NCBI GenBank assembly: GCA_031258615.1
Contig: JAIRMP010000019.1
Location: forward strand, 1-7,123
Source: Spirochaetaceae bacterium
Lineage (GTDB): Bacteria > Spirochaetota > Spirochaetia > Treponematales > Breznakiellaceae
Length of the DNA stretch: 7,123 bases
Direction: 5' to 3'
The position numbers were made by a program, and so were the translations under genes. Under the pieces are notes generated by a model. The model searched no databases and was not told where the DNA came from. It was given only the letters and a program-made list of their open reading frames with translations. Below, piece after piece: positions 1-5,746 of this stretch. Numbering within the stretch: position 1 is the stretch's first letter; every line of letters begins with the position of its first letter.

Positions 1-519
1 GAGACTGGGGGCGGGGCGTCCGGGGAACGGGGCGCTTTGGGCGGCTTTGGCGGCGCTAAACAGGCAGCCTCGTTTGAAACCTTTCTTGCCCGCGAGCTTA
101 ATCAAAACTTAAACGGCGATATTGTGCGGCAGGCGCAGGTGCTGCTCCGCGAAGGCGGCGAGGGGACGATCAGGCTCTCGCTGAAACCGGAATCGCTGGG
201 CAAGGTCAAGATACACCTTGAAATGGCCGAAAACAAGATTACGGGAAAGATCGTGGTGGAAAGCGGCGAGGCGCTGCGCGCCTTTGAACACGAGATCGAT
301 TCGCTGGAACAGACTTTCCGCGGCGGGGGCTTCGACGGCGCCAGCCTCAGCCTTGAGCTTGCGGAACATGACGGGCAGCAGGGGAATATGGGGGAATGGC
401 GGAGCGGAGGCGAAAGGGTTTCGACTAAAACAGCGTCGTCCCGCTACGATGAGACCGCCGGCAAAGCCGTGTACTTTGATTCGGTTTATTCGGCAAAACA
501 GATAAATGTCTTGATATAG
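1..519 (+). CDS. fliK: Flagellar hook-length control protein FliK, C-terminal part (5' end outside window)
   Basis: The frame is open from base 1 to the TAG at 517-519, so this is the end of a longer gene; a TTG at 37 is not the true start. FliK is the secreted ruler that measures hook length and switches the export gate from hook to filament substrates. The visible part holds the conserved FliK C-terminal domain (Flg_hook family). The motif LSLKPESLGKVKIHLEM is encoded at about 178-228 and is followed by alternating hydrophobic strands and a helix with EIDSLEQTF. The N-terminal side is Gly/Ala-rich, as is usual for the linker before this domain. The tail after about base 375 is charged and poorly conserved in type. 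It lies 9 nt before flgD, and its stop codon overlaps the flgD Shine-Dalgarno sequence. In treponemes this position is occupied by a gene also called tapA. Identification is firm from domain plus context. Confidence 0.88.
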   Translation, partial: ETGGGASGERGALGGFGGAKQAASFETFLARELNQNLNGDIVRQAQVLLREGGEGTIRLSLKPESLGKVKIHLEMAENKITGKIVVESGEALRAFEHEIDSLEQTFRGGGFDGASLSLELAEHDGQQGNMGEWRSGGERVSTKTASSRYDETAGKAVYFDSVYSAKQINVLI

Positions 520-528
520 GAGTTTTTT

Positions 529-966
529 ATGGACATAGATACCAGTTTAAGCGCGCGTGAGATGGCGGAGACGAATCGGGTCGTCAACGAATTCAACGCT
601 AAAATCAACGAGGGCAAGGCTAAAAACCAAAGTTTGGGCAGGGACGACTTTCTTAAACTGCTGGTTACCCAGCTCTCGTATCAGGATCCGACAGCCCCGA
701 TGGAGGATAAGGAATTCATAGCGCAGATGGCTCAGTTTTCGTCTCTCGAACAGATGACGAACATGGCAAGCGATTTTTCAAAGCTGGCGGAAATTATCAC
801 CGGCAGTGAGGCCAACTCGGCTATAGGAAAATCCGTGGAAATTATGGAAGGTGATAACACTGTTCAGGGTACGGTAAAGGCTGTAACCCGCGGCGGCGCT
901 CCCCAGATTCTCGTGAACGGAAACTACTACCAGTGGAGCCAGGTAACAAAAATTTTTGAAGAATGA
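529..966 (+). CDS. flgD: Flagellar hook assembly (cap) protein FlgD
   Basis: FlgD caps the growing hook and guides incorporation of FlgE subunits outside the export channel. The 145-residue product has the conserved N-terminal FlgD domain at about residues 37-80, with the signature FLKLLVTQLSYQDPTAPMED followed by FIAQMAQFSSLEQM. The C-terminal part (about 98-143) has the pattern IGKSVEIMEG then GTVKAVTRGG and VNGNYYQWSQV, like the beta half-domain of FlgD. The protein is much shorter than enterobacterial FlgD (about 230 residues): the Ig-like domain between the two halves is missing, consistent with the short spirochete form. The ATG at 529 has an AGGAG at 518-522, six bases upstream, that overlaps the fliK stop, so translation is probably coupled. 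flgE follows after 37 nt. Confidence 0.94.
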   Translation: MDIDTSLSAREMAETNRVVNEFNAKINEGKAKNQSLGRDDFLKLLVTQLSYQDPTAPMEDKEFIAQMAQFSSLEQMTNMASDFSKLAEIITGSEANSAIGKSVEIMEGDNTVQGTVKAVTRGGAPQILVNGNYYQWSQVTKIFEE

Positions 967-1003
967 GTGAACTAAAATTGTTTTTACAGAGAGGTAACGC
1001 GAT

Positions 1004-2410
1004 ATGATGCGATCACTGTTTTCCGGTGTGTCAGGCTTGCAGAATCATCAAACCAGGATGGATGTTGTCGGCAACAACATCGCCAACATCAACACTACCG
1101 GTTTCAAGAAAGGGCGGGTAAACTTTCAGGATATGCTGTACCAGCAGCTTCAGGGCGCGGCCCGGCCAACGGAGGAGATTGGCGGCGTGAACCCGAAAGA
1201 AGTCGGCCTTGGGATGTCCATCGCCGCGATAGATACGATACACACGCAGGGTTCCCTGCAATCGACAGGCAACATCACCGATTTGGCTATCATGGGGCAG
1301 GGATTCTTTGTGCTCACCGAAGGAAACAACCAGCTTTACACACGGGCGGGCGCTTTCGGCCTTGATAACGAGGGGACGCTGGTAAACCCGGCAAACGGCA
1401 TGAAGGTACAGGGCTGGATGGCGGAAACGGTTGACGGCGTTACGCTGCTGGAGGTGTCCCGCAACGTGGGCGACATAACTATCCCTATAGGCGGCAAGGA
1501 TCCGGCCCGCGCCACAAACCTCGTCGAATTCGCCTGTAACCTGGACAAACGCACCCCCTTCATACCGGAGGGCGCGGACGAGGCGGCGGTACGGCAGGGG
1601 ACATGGAACACCCAGATAGAGATTTACGATACGTTTGGTCAGATTCATATCCTGCAAACCACGTTTACCCGTGTGCCGGACACGGCAAACAGTTGGACGG
1701 TTGCGGTGGCGGTTGACCCGCAGGCGGAGGCCCCCACAAATACCGCCGTAGGGCTTGGCGAGGCCGCGCCGGCGGCGGGAGGGGCCGCGGTCTACACGGT
1801 AAACTTTGACAACAACGGCACGATCGTAAGCGCGGTGGACGCTGACGGCAACGTGTCCGGCGGGGACGCGGGCGGCCAGGTCGTGATGAACGTAGCCTTC
1901 GACGTGCCGGCCACGGACCCGGACGCGGACGGGGCCCCTACACGCCAGCTTTTTACGCTGGATATGGGGAATGTGGGCGGGTTTACCCGCGCCCTGACCC
2001 AGTTTGCCGAGTCCAGCTCGTCCAAGGCGGTAACGCAGGACGGCTACACGATGGGCTACCTGGAGAGTTTCAAGATTGACCAGAGCGGCGTGATAACGGG
2101 CGTTTACAGCAACGGAACGAACCGCACGATCGCGCAGGTAGCGCTTGCCACCTTTACGAATCAGGGAGGGCTTGAAAAGAACGGGGACACGGCCTTTGTC
2201 GTGTCCAACAATTCCGGCAACGCCAACATAGGCCCGTCCGGCATAGCGGGAAGGGGCAAGGTCGTCTCCGGTACGCTGGAGATGTCCAACGTGGATATGG
2301 CCGCGGAATTTACGGACATGATCGTTACCCAGCGCGGTTTTCAGGCGAACAGCCGCACGATACAGACGGCAGATCAACTACTCCAGGAAGTGCTGACGCT
2401 AAAACGGTAA
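1004..2410 (+). CDS. flgE: Flagellar hook protein FlgE, spirochete type
   Basis: Structural subunit of the hook that joins the periplasmic filament to the motor. The 468-residue product begins with the rod/hook N-terminal signature (SLFSGVSGLQNHQTRMDVVG then NNIANINTTGFKKGRVNF, residues 4-41). It ends with the matching C-terminal helix (VDMAAEFTDMIVTQRGFQAN then SRTIQTADQLL), which together form the D0 coiled coil. The middle (about 150-400) is the variable D1/D2 region and has an Ala/Gly/Asp-rich stretch at about 236-310. K165 (1496-1498), C178 (1535-1537) and N179 are all present, and C178 is the only cysteine in the protein. In Treponema denticola FlgE these residues make or support the lysinoalanine cross-link between hook subunits. 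Two adjacent ATGs (1004, 1007) follow AGAGAGG at 988-994; the first gives the K165/C178 numbering. The next gene in treponemes is normally flbD, but here a toxin-antitoxin pair intervenes. Confidence 0.97.
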   Translation: MMRSLFSGVSGLQNHQTRMDVVGNNIANINTTGFKKGRVNFQDMLYQQLQGAARPTEEIGGVNPKEVGLGMSIAAIDTIHTQGSLQSTGNITDLAIMGQGFFVLTEGNNQLYTRAGAFGLDNEGTLVNPANGMKVQGWMAETVDGVTLLEVSRNVGDITIPIGGKDPARATNLVEFACNLDKRTPFIPEGADEAAVRQGTWNTQIEIYDTFGQIHILQTTFTRVPDTANSWTVAVAVDPQAEAPTNTAVGLGEAAPAAGGAAVYTVNFDNNGTIVSAVDADGNVSGGDAGGQVVMNVAFDVPATDPDADGAPTRQLFTLDMGNVGGFTRALTQFAESSSSKAVTQDGYTMGYLESFKIDQSGVITGVYSNGTNRTIAQVALATFTNQGGLEKNGDTAFVVSNNSGNANIGPSGIAGRGKVVSGTLEMSNVDMAAEFTDMIVTQRGFQANSRTIQTADQLLQEVLTLKR

Positions 2411-2424
2411 CGTAGGGGTAACAC

Positions 2425-2443
2425 TTGACATTTATGTTATAAT
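2425..2443 (+). promoter_or_regulatory. Extended -10 promoter for the toxin-antitoxin pair
   Basis: TGTTATAAT at 2435-2443 is a perfect extended -10 element (TG, one base, TATAAT), 15 nt past the flgE stop and 28 nt before the antitoxin ATG. A perfect TTGACA lies at 2425-2430, but only 7 bases separate it from TATAAT, so the two cannot act as a normal -35/-10 pair. TTGACA could instead pair with TATTAC at 2445-2450 (14-base gap, short). The extended -10 alone is the more plausible promoter, with transcription starting near 2450. It would give the pair, and possibly flbD-motA-motB-fliL, a transcription start independent of the upstream operon promoter. Seen in sequence; activity is inferred. 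Confidence 0.6.
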
Positions 2444-2461
2444 GTATTACGGTTTGTAATA
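2428..2461. promoter_or_regulatory. Cluster of palindromes, likely autoregulatory operator
   Basis: Three inverted repeats overlap the promoter: ACAT-TT-ATGT (2428-2437), TAAT-GT-ATTA (2440-2449) and TATTAC-GGTTT-GTAATA (2445-2461). The first two are spaced 12 bases apart centre to centre. The second overlaps the -10 hexamer and the third covers the expected start of transcription. Ribbon-helix-helix antitoxins typically bind short palindromes over their own promoters, alone and with the toxin, so this is the natural candidate operator. A hairpin role in the RNA leader is possible for the third repeat, but it is AT-rich and weak. Confidence 0.5.
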
Positions 2462-2471
2462 AGAGGTAACT

Positions 2472-2807
2472 ATGACTAGTTTACGATTGCCTACGGATGT
2501 AGAGCAAAAGATTTTTTCGTTTGCCAAAACGAGGAATCAATCAAAATCCGCCGTGATTATCGCGGCGCTGGAACAGTTTTTTGAGCAGGAAGAGGAAATC
2601 GATTCCTTTGAGCTGGGCAAGGACTACTTTGGCCGTTTCGGCAGCAATTCCGGCGGGACATCCTATGAGCGGGTGTGGAAGGCGGGCGGCATGAACGCGG
2701 CGGATTCGGCGGCAGGCGAATACTCTTCGCGGGGCGGCGGCAACTTGTCCGCGGATTACAAAAAGCTTTTAAAAGGAAAAATCCTTGCTAAATACAGTTC
2801 TTGTTGA
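2472..2807 (+). CDS. Ribbon-helix-helix (CopG/VapB-like) antitoxin
   Basis: Probable antitoxin and transcriptional repressor partner of the overlapping PIN protein. Residues 2-7 (TSLRLP) form the expected N-terminal beta strand. Residues 8-18 and 25-37 form the two helices, with the turn motif RNQSKSAVIIAALEQF typical of MetJ/Arc/CopG folds. Residues 46-58 (SFELGKDYFGRFGS) and 89-110 (GGNLSADYKKLLKGKILAKY) resemble the toxin-neutralising tail seen in one family of RHH antitoxins. In the relatives I recall these two blocks are almost adjacent; here about 30 residues (59-88, Gly/Ala/Ser-rich) lie between them, making the protein 111 residues instead of roughly 80. The ATG at 2472 is preceded by AAGAGG at 2461-2466. 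The last 23 bases overlap the toxin gene. No flagellar role is known for this family. Confidence 0.82.
   Translation: MTSLRLPTDVEQKIFSFAKTRNQSKSAVIIAALEQFFEQEEEIDSFELGKDYFGRFGSNSGGTSYERVWKAGGMNAADSAAGEYSSRGGGNLSADYKKLLKGKILAKYSSC
2771..2777 (+). promoter_or_regulatory. Ribosome binding site fixing the TTG start of the PIN toxin
   Basis: AAAAGGA inside the end of the antitoxin gene ends 7 bases before TTG 2785. No ATG in this frame occurs before the one at residue 50, which would delete the first catalytic Asp. This site therefore decides the start and places toxin translation under coupling to the antitoxin. Confidence 0.65.
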
Positions 2808-3213
2808 CGCCGGCCCGTTGATAGCTTTGTTCGATAAAGATGATAACTACCACGAGGCGGTAAAGGATTTTCTGTCAAAGGGGCAGTACAGGTTTGCAAG
2901 CACGGCAGCGGTACTTACTGAAGTTTCGTATATGCTGAATTTTAACGTTGGGGCGCAGATAGATTTCTTTGAATGGGTAATGAAAAAGGCCGTTATACTT
3001 TACGATGTAGAAAACGGCGGCATCCCGCGCATAATCGAGCTTATACGAAAATATTCCGATCTGCCTATGGATTTCGCGGACGCCACGCTTGTGCTTGCCG
3101 CGGAAAAAACAGGCATACGGAGTATTATCAGCATAGATTCTGATTTTGATATATACCGTCTGCCCGGCAGAGAACGGATACATAATATTTTTTGTGATAG
3201 GGATTATGTATGA
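2785..3213 (+). CDS. PIN-domain toxin (VapC-like ribonuclease)
   Basis: Predicted metal-dependent RNase of the PIN family, the toxin half of a type II module. The 142-residue length suits a single PIN domain. The acidic site is complete: D8 in LVDAGPLIALFD, E46 in LTEVSYML, D96 and D99 in LPMDFADATLV, and D118 in SIDSDFDIYR. The start is TTG at 2785, chosen because it has a Shine-Dalgarno sequence and retains the beta strand leading into D8. It overlaps the antitoxin by 23 bases, an arrangement common in toxin-antitoxin pairs. Its TGA (3211-3213) overlaps the flbD ATG (3210-3212). All catalytic residues are intact and there is no frameshift, so the gene looks functional. VapC enzymes generally cut tRNA or rRNA; the target here cannot be read from sequence. 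Confidence 0.88.
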   Translation: MLNTVLVDAGPLIALFDKDDNYHEAVKDFLSKGQYRFASTAAVLTEVSYMLNFNVGAQIDFFEWVMKKAVILYDVENGGIPRIIELIRKYSDLPMDFADATLVLAAEKTGIRSIISIDSDFDIYRLPGRERIHNIFCDRDYV

Positions 3214-3407
3214 TAAAAGTAACACGGTTGGATGGAATGGAGTATTACATAAATCCTCATCAAATAGAAACTATAGAAAGTAAACCCGACACAACATTGT
3301 TAATGTTGTCCGGTAAAATTGTTGTTATACGTGAAAAACCGGAAACCGTGATTGACAGAATCGTTGATTACCGGAAGCGTATAGGCGGTTTTAAGAACGA
3401 AGAATAA
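3210..3407 (+). CDS. flbD: Flagellar FlbD family protein
   Basis: Small 65-residue protein of the FlbD family (the short spirochete/Gram-positive type, not the Caulobacter regulator of the same name), whose genes sit between flgE and motA. The family pattern is complete: start MIKVTRLDGMEYYINPHQIE, then TIESKPDTTLLMLSGK, then VIREKPETVIDRIVDY. Its exact function is not settled; the conserved position suggests a flagellar assembly or motor role. The ATG at 3210 follows AGGGA at 3199-3203 with 6 bases spacing. The start overlaps the stop of the PIN gene as ATGA, giving translational coupling to a gene that is foreign to the operon. The gap to motA is 19 nt. Confidence 0.92.
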   Translation: MIKVTRLDGMEYYINPHQIETIESKPDTTLLMLSGKIVVIREKPETVIDRIVDYRKRIGGFKNEE

Positions 3408-3426
3408 AAGGTGGCAGTAGGTTTAT

Positions 3427-4206
3427 ATGGATTTAGGATCGCTTATCGGTGTTGTCGGCGCTTTAGCCATGATGTTACTTGGCGTCATCGTCGGCGGTTC
3501 CGGTATCGGAACTTATGCCGACTTACCGTCACTTTTGATCGTTGTTCTGGGTTCATGGTTTTGTTTTATGGCCTCATCTTCTATCGGGAGCGCTATCGGT
3601 ATATTCAAAATCATGGGTTTGACATTTTCCGTACCGAATTTGGGTGAAAAAGGGATCGTTGTTAAACTGATGGCCTTTTCGGACAAGGCGCGCCGTGAAG
3701 GCCTTTTGGCGCTTGAAGAGGAACTGGAAGACCTTGATGATGAGTTTATGAAAAAAGGGCTTCGTCTTGTCGTGGACGGCACGGACGCGGCGATTGTACG
3801 CGATCTGCTTGAAATCGAGGTGAGTCAGATGCAGGAAAGGCACGCTAAAAAGATAGGCGGTTTGAATATGTGGGCGGCTCTTGCTCCCGGTTTTGGTATG
3901 CTGGGCACCGTCATCGGACTCATCGCGATGATGAAAAACCTGGAAGACAAGGCATCCGTCGGCCCCAACATGGCCGTCGCGCTTATCACAACGCTGTACG
4001 GTTCCATGATAGCAAACTGGCTTTTGACGCCTATTATCGCGAAACTCAGGACGAACGATTCAAGGGAATCGCAGGTTCGTGAAATGATAATTGAGGGGAT
4101 ACTTTCCATACAGGCCGGCGACAACCCGCGTATTCTGGGAATGAAACTGGTAGCGTACCTGTCGGCGGAAGACAGGAAAGAAGTTGAACAACAGTTGAAC
4201 AGTTAG
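3427..4206 (+). CDS. motA: Flagellar motor stator protein MotA
   Basis: Inner-membrane proton-channel subunit of the stator; it drives rotation by contacting FliG. The 259-residue length is normal for spirochete MotA. Four membrane segments are visible: about 5-24, 33-52, 147-168 and 181-203. The long cytoplasmic loop between segments 2 and 3 has R89/R90 and the E97-E99 run (DKARREGLLALEEELE), corresponding to the charged residues that engage FliG. The two functional prolines are present, P154 in LAPGFGMLGTVIGL and P202 in LLTPIIAKL. The ATG at 3427 is weakly served by AGTAGG at 3416-3421. motB starts 9 nt after the stop, so the two stator subunits are made together. Confidence 0.96.
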   Translation: MDLGSLIGVVGALAMMLLGVIVGGSGIGTYADLPSLLIVVLGSWFCFMASSSIGSAIGIFKIMGLTFSVPNLGEKGIVVKLMAFSDKARREGLLALEEELEDLDDEFMKKGLRLVVDGTDAAIVRDLLEIEVSQMQERHAKKIGGLNMWAALAPGFGMLGTVIGLIAMMKNLEDKASVGPNMAVALITTLYGSMIANWLLTPIIAKLRTNDSRESQVREMIIEGILSIQAGDNPRILGMKLVAYLSAEDRKEVEQQLNS

Positions 4207-4209
4207 GAG
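4205..4209 (+). promoter_or_regulatory. Ribosome binding site fixing the TTG start of motB
   Basis: AGGAG overlaps the motA stop codon (TAG 4204-4206) and lies 6 bases before TTG 4216. The TTG yields the Lys-rich N-terminus (AKKKKKEG) and the full membrane segment, as expected for MotB. Confidence 0.7.
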
Positions 4210-4215
4210 CGGGAA

Positions 4216-4953
4216 TTGGCAAAGAAGAAAAAAAAGGAAGGGCAAGAGGGACCTTCCGGGCAGGAGTGGCTTACAACATACTCGGACATGGTTACGCTGG
4301 TACTCTGCTTTTTTGCCGTTATGTTTAACCCGGACGAGGTTACGCCGTCCGCCATGACGCAGCTTACCGTGTCTTTTATGGCGCGCGGCATGGGCGCCAG
4401 CGCCGGTGGCAATACGCTTTCACTTGGCCGCTATGCCGAGTTGGGGAATAACGTCAATTCGCTGCCTTCAACCAGCAGAGGTAAATCGCTGGGTACCGCG
4501 CTGGAGAAGGCGACAAGCATTTTTGCGCCGGAGGTAAAGTCCAAAAAAATCGCGGTTACATCGGATGAGCGCGGCGTTATTATAAGCCTTGCCTCGGATG
4601 CTTTTTTCGCGCCGGCCAGCGCCGTTATAAATATTGAGACGACACGCAATATACTGCTGCGGCTGGGCCAGCTTCTTGCTTCAAGCGATCTTTCAGGCAG
4701 AAAATTTCGTATTGAGGGACACACCGATTCGACGCCGATAGATCCCGCAGGCCCGTGGGAATCGAACTGGCACCTTTCCGCGATGCGCGCAATCAATGTG
4801 CTGCACTATTTAACTGATTTGGGAATTTCTGAAAAACGCTTCCAGGTTGCCGGTTTTGCCGATACAATGCCGGTAAGCAGTGATGACACCGCGGAAGGCA
4901 GGATGTATAACCGCCGGGTAGACATTGTCATACTGGATGACGCACATTTATAG
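4216..4953 (+). CDS. motB: Flagellar motor stator protein MotB
   Basis: Stator subunit that anchors MotA to peptidoglycan and carries the proton-binding aspartate. Order: basic cytoplasmic tail (residues 1-8), one membrane segment (about 19-37, WLTTYSDMVTLVLCFFAVMF) containing the essential D24, a linker/plug region, then an OmpA-like peptidoglycan-binding domain (about 115-240). That domain shows IEGHTDSTPI (166-175), NWHLSAMRAINVLHYL (184-199) and NRRVDIVIL (232-240). At 245 residues it is complete. The start is TTG, supported by AGGAG at 4205-4209. It lies 9 nt after motA and 12 nt before fliL. Confidence 0.96.
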   Translation: MAKKKKKEGQEGPSGQEWLTTYSDMVTLVLCFFAVMFNPDEVTPSAMTQLTVSFMARGMGASAGGNTLSLGRYAELGNNVNSLPSTSRGKSLGTALEKATSIFAPEVKSKKIAVTSDERGVIISLASDAFFAPASAVINIETTRNILLRLGQLLASSDLSGRKFRIEGHTDSTPIDPAGPWESNWHLSAMRAINVLHYLTDLGISEKRFQVAGFADTMPVSSDDTAEGRMYNRRVDIVILDDAHL

Positions 4954-4965
4954 GGAGAAAATAGT

Positions 4966-5514
4966 ATGTCTGACGAATCTGATGTTAATCTTGACGAGGG
5001 AACAAAAGACGATGAGGCGGGAGGGAAAAAACCGGGAATCGGACTGCTTCCCAAACTCCTGAGATTTATAGCGATTGGTCTTGGAGCTTTTGTTTTTATT
5101 GTTACCGTTACGATACTCACGTTTAACATAATGAACAAAGGTGGAAAAAGCCAAACTGTCGTTCCTCTGACCGATTCGTATACTGCCGTAAAAAAACAGT
5201 ATTCCATGTTTACGTTGATAGGAAATATTTCTACACGGACGCGGGACATTACGCCCTGGAATGTTTCTGTTGATATGATAATCGGGTACGACCTAAATGA
5301 TAATGCAACGGGGACGGAGTTGACCGCGCGTTTGTATCAATTGCGCGATTTTGTCCGAGGTTACTTTAGCAGCAAATCCGTTTCCGAATTGCAGCCCGAA
5401 AATGAATCACGTATAAAAAACGAAATTCGGGAACGGTTGAATACAACGATTCTTGATAAAGCAAGGGTCCGTATAATACTGTTTGACAAATTGGATTTGT
5501 ATGAGATGGAATGA
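4966..5514 (+). CDS. fliL: Flagellar basal body-associated protein FliL
   Basis: Single-pass inner-membrane protein that associates with the stator and supports torque. The 182-residue product has an acidic cytoplasmic tail (1-20), a membrane segment at about 32-55 (LRFIAIGLGAFVFIVTVTIL), then a periplasmic FliL domain with YSMFTLIGNISTRT and ITPWNVSVDMIIGYD. A C-terminal helix precedes the end strand RVRIILFDKLDLYEME. The C-terminus looks complete. The ATG follows AGGGAGA at 4952-4958, overlapping the end of motB. In treponemes fliM follows directly, but here nothing resembling FliM follows; the flagellar series ends at this gene within the window. Confidence 0.93.
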   Translation: MSDESDVNLDEGTKDDEAGGKKPGIGLLPKLLRFIAIGLGAFVFIVTVTILTFNIMNKGGKSQTVVPLTDSYTAVKKQYSMFTLIGNISTRTRDITPWNVSVDMIIGYDLNDNATGTELTARLYQLRDFVRGYFSSKSVSELQPENESRIKNEIRERLNTTILDKARVRIILFDKLDLYEME

Positions 5515-5556
5515 ATTACCCTGAAGAATGTATTTGGCCGCGGAGCATTATTCGCA

Positions 5557-5580
5557 GGCGGGTTTGTAAAACAGACCGCC
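5557..5580 (+). terminator. Hairpin after fliL, possible terminator or mRNA end-stabiliser
   Basis: GGCGG (5557-5561) pairs with CCGCC (5576-5580). After one bulged G the stem continues TTTGT (5563-5567) with ACAGA (5571-5575, one G-U pair), closing on an AAA loop. This is about ten base pairs with a tight loop, 43 nt after the fliL stop. The following bases are ATATTCC, not a T run, so it is not a textbook intrinsic terminator. Confidence 0.4.
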
Positions 5581-5610
5581 ATATTCCATGAATTTGCTTG
5601 GTCGATAGTG

Positions 5611-5649
5611 ACACTCCGTTTTGCGGCTTGGTTCCTGAGCGTGGAGTGT
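5611..5649. repeat. Inverted repeat ACACTCC / GGAGTGT
   Basis: Seven-base arms at 5611-5617 and 5643-5649 are separated by 25 bases. The arms extend by G-U pairs at both sides (5610/5650 and 5618/5642). A shorter alternative hairpin, CCG-TTTTG-CGG (5616-5626), would compete with it. Could be a structured RNA element, a dispersed intergenic repeat or chance; nothing in the sequence decides. Confidence 0.4.
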
Positions 5650-5655
5650 TACCCA

Positions 5656-5667
5656 GTCCTTCAGGAC
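5656..5667. repeat. Small hairpin GTCC-TTCA-GGAC
   Basis: Four to five complementary bases around a TTCA loop, 6 bases after the previous inverted repeat. Together they form a compact run of hairpins within about 60 bases. No T tract follows, so it is not called a terminator. Confidence 0.35.
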
Positions 5668-5746
5668 GAGAGAAGGTTCATTTACCGGATTCGTTTCGTA
5701 AAAAATTTACTGAAAGTATCTTTAATTTAGGAGTTAAACTGTTTAA

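Larger units (their letters stand above)
5515..5746. other. Stretch without a convincing gene after fliL
   Basis: No reading frame here has both a believable start and recognisable protein. A 26-codon frame beginning ATG 5511 (overlapping the fliL TGA) and a TTG-started frame from 5598 have no family features. On the minus strand a frame of roughly 50 codons (about 5558-5708) is open but has no ATG start and no motif I know. What can be seen is three inverted repeats (entered separately) and an AT-rich end leading to the next gene. No fliM remnant was recognised. Confidence 0.5.

Noticed and set aside
1031..2377. Very long (448-codon) open frame on the minus strand opposite flgE
   Set aside because: It mirrors the GC-rich codon pattern of flgE, has no family motif and no ribosome site, while flgE itself is unmistakable.
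2425..2430. TTGACA as the -35 partner of TATAAT 2438-2443
   Set aside because: The gap is only 7 bases instead of about 17; the extended -10 is the better explanation.
2406..2470. Three copies of GGTAAC (2406, 2417, 2465) as a regulatory direct repeat
   Set aside because: The copies are short, one belongs to the flgE end and one to a ribosome site, and the same string occurs before flgE, so chance is sufficient.
3411..3647. Second + strand frame overlapping the start of motA
   Set aside because: It is an out-of-frame shadow of motA; the motA frame carries membrane segments and family motifs.
5511..5591. 26-codon frame starting ATGA over the fliL stop, a possible remnant of fliM
   Set aside because: Its residues (MNYPEECIWPR onward) do not resemble the FliM N-terminus and there is no clear ribosome site.
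5600..5690. Possible tRNA or known riboswitch
   Set aside because: No cloverleaf with acceptor and T arms could be drawn, and the TPP, FMN, cobalamin, lysine, glycine and c-di-GMP consensus cores are absent.
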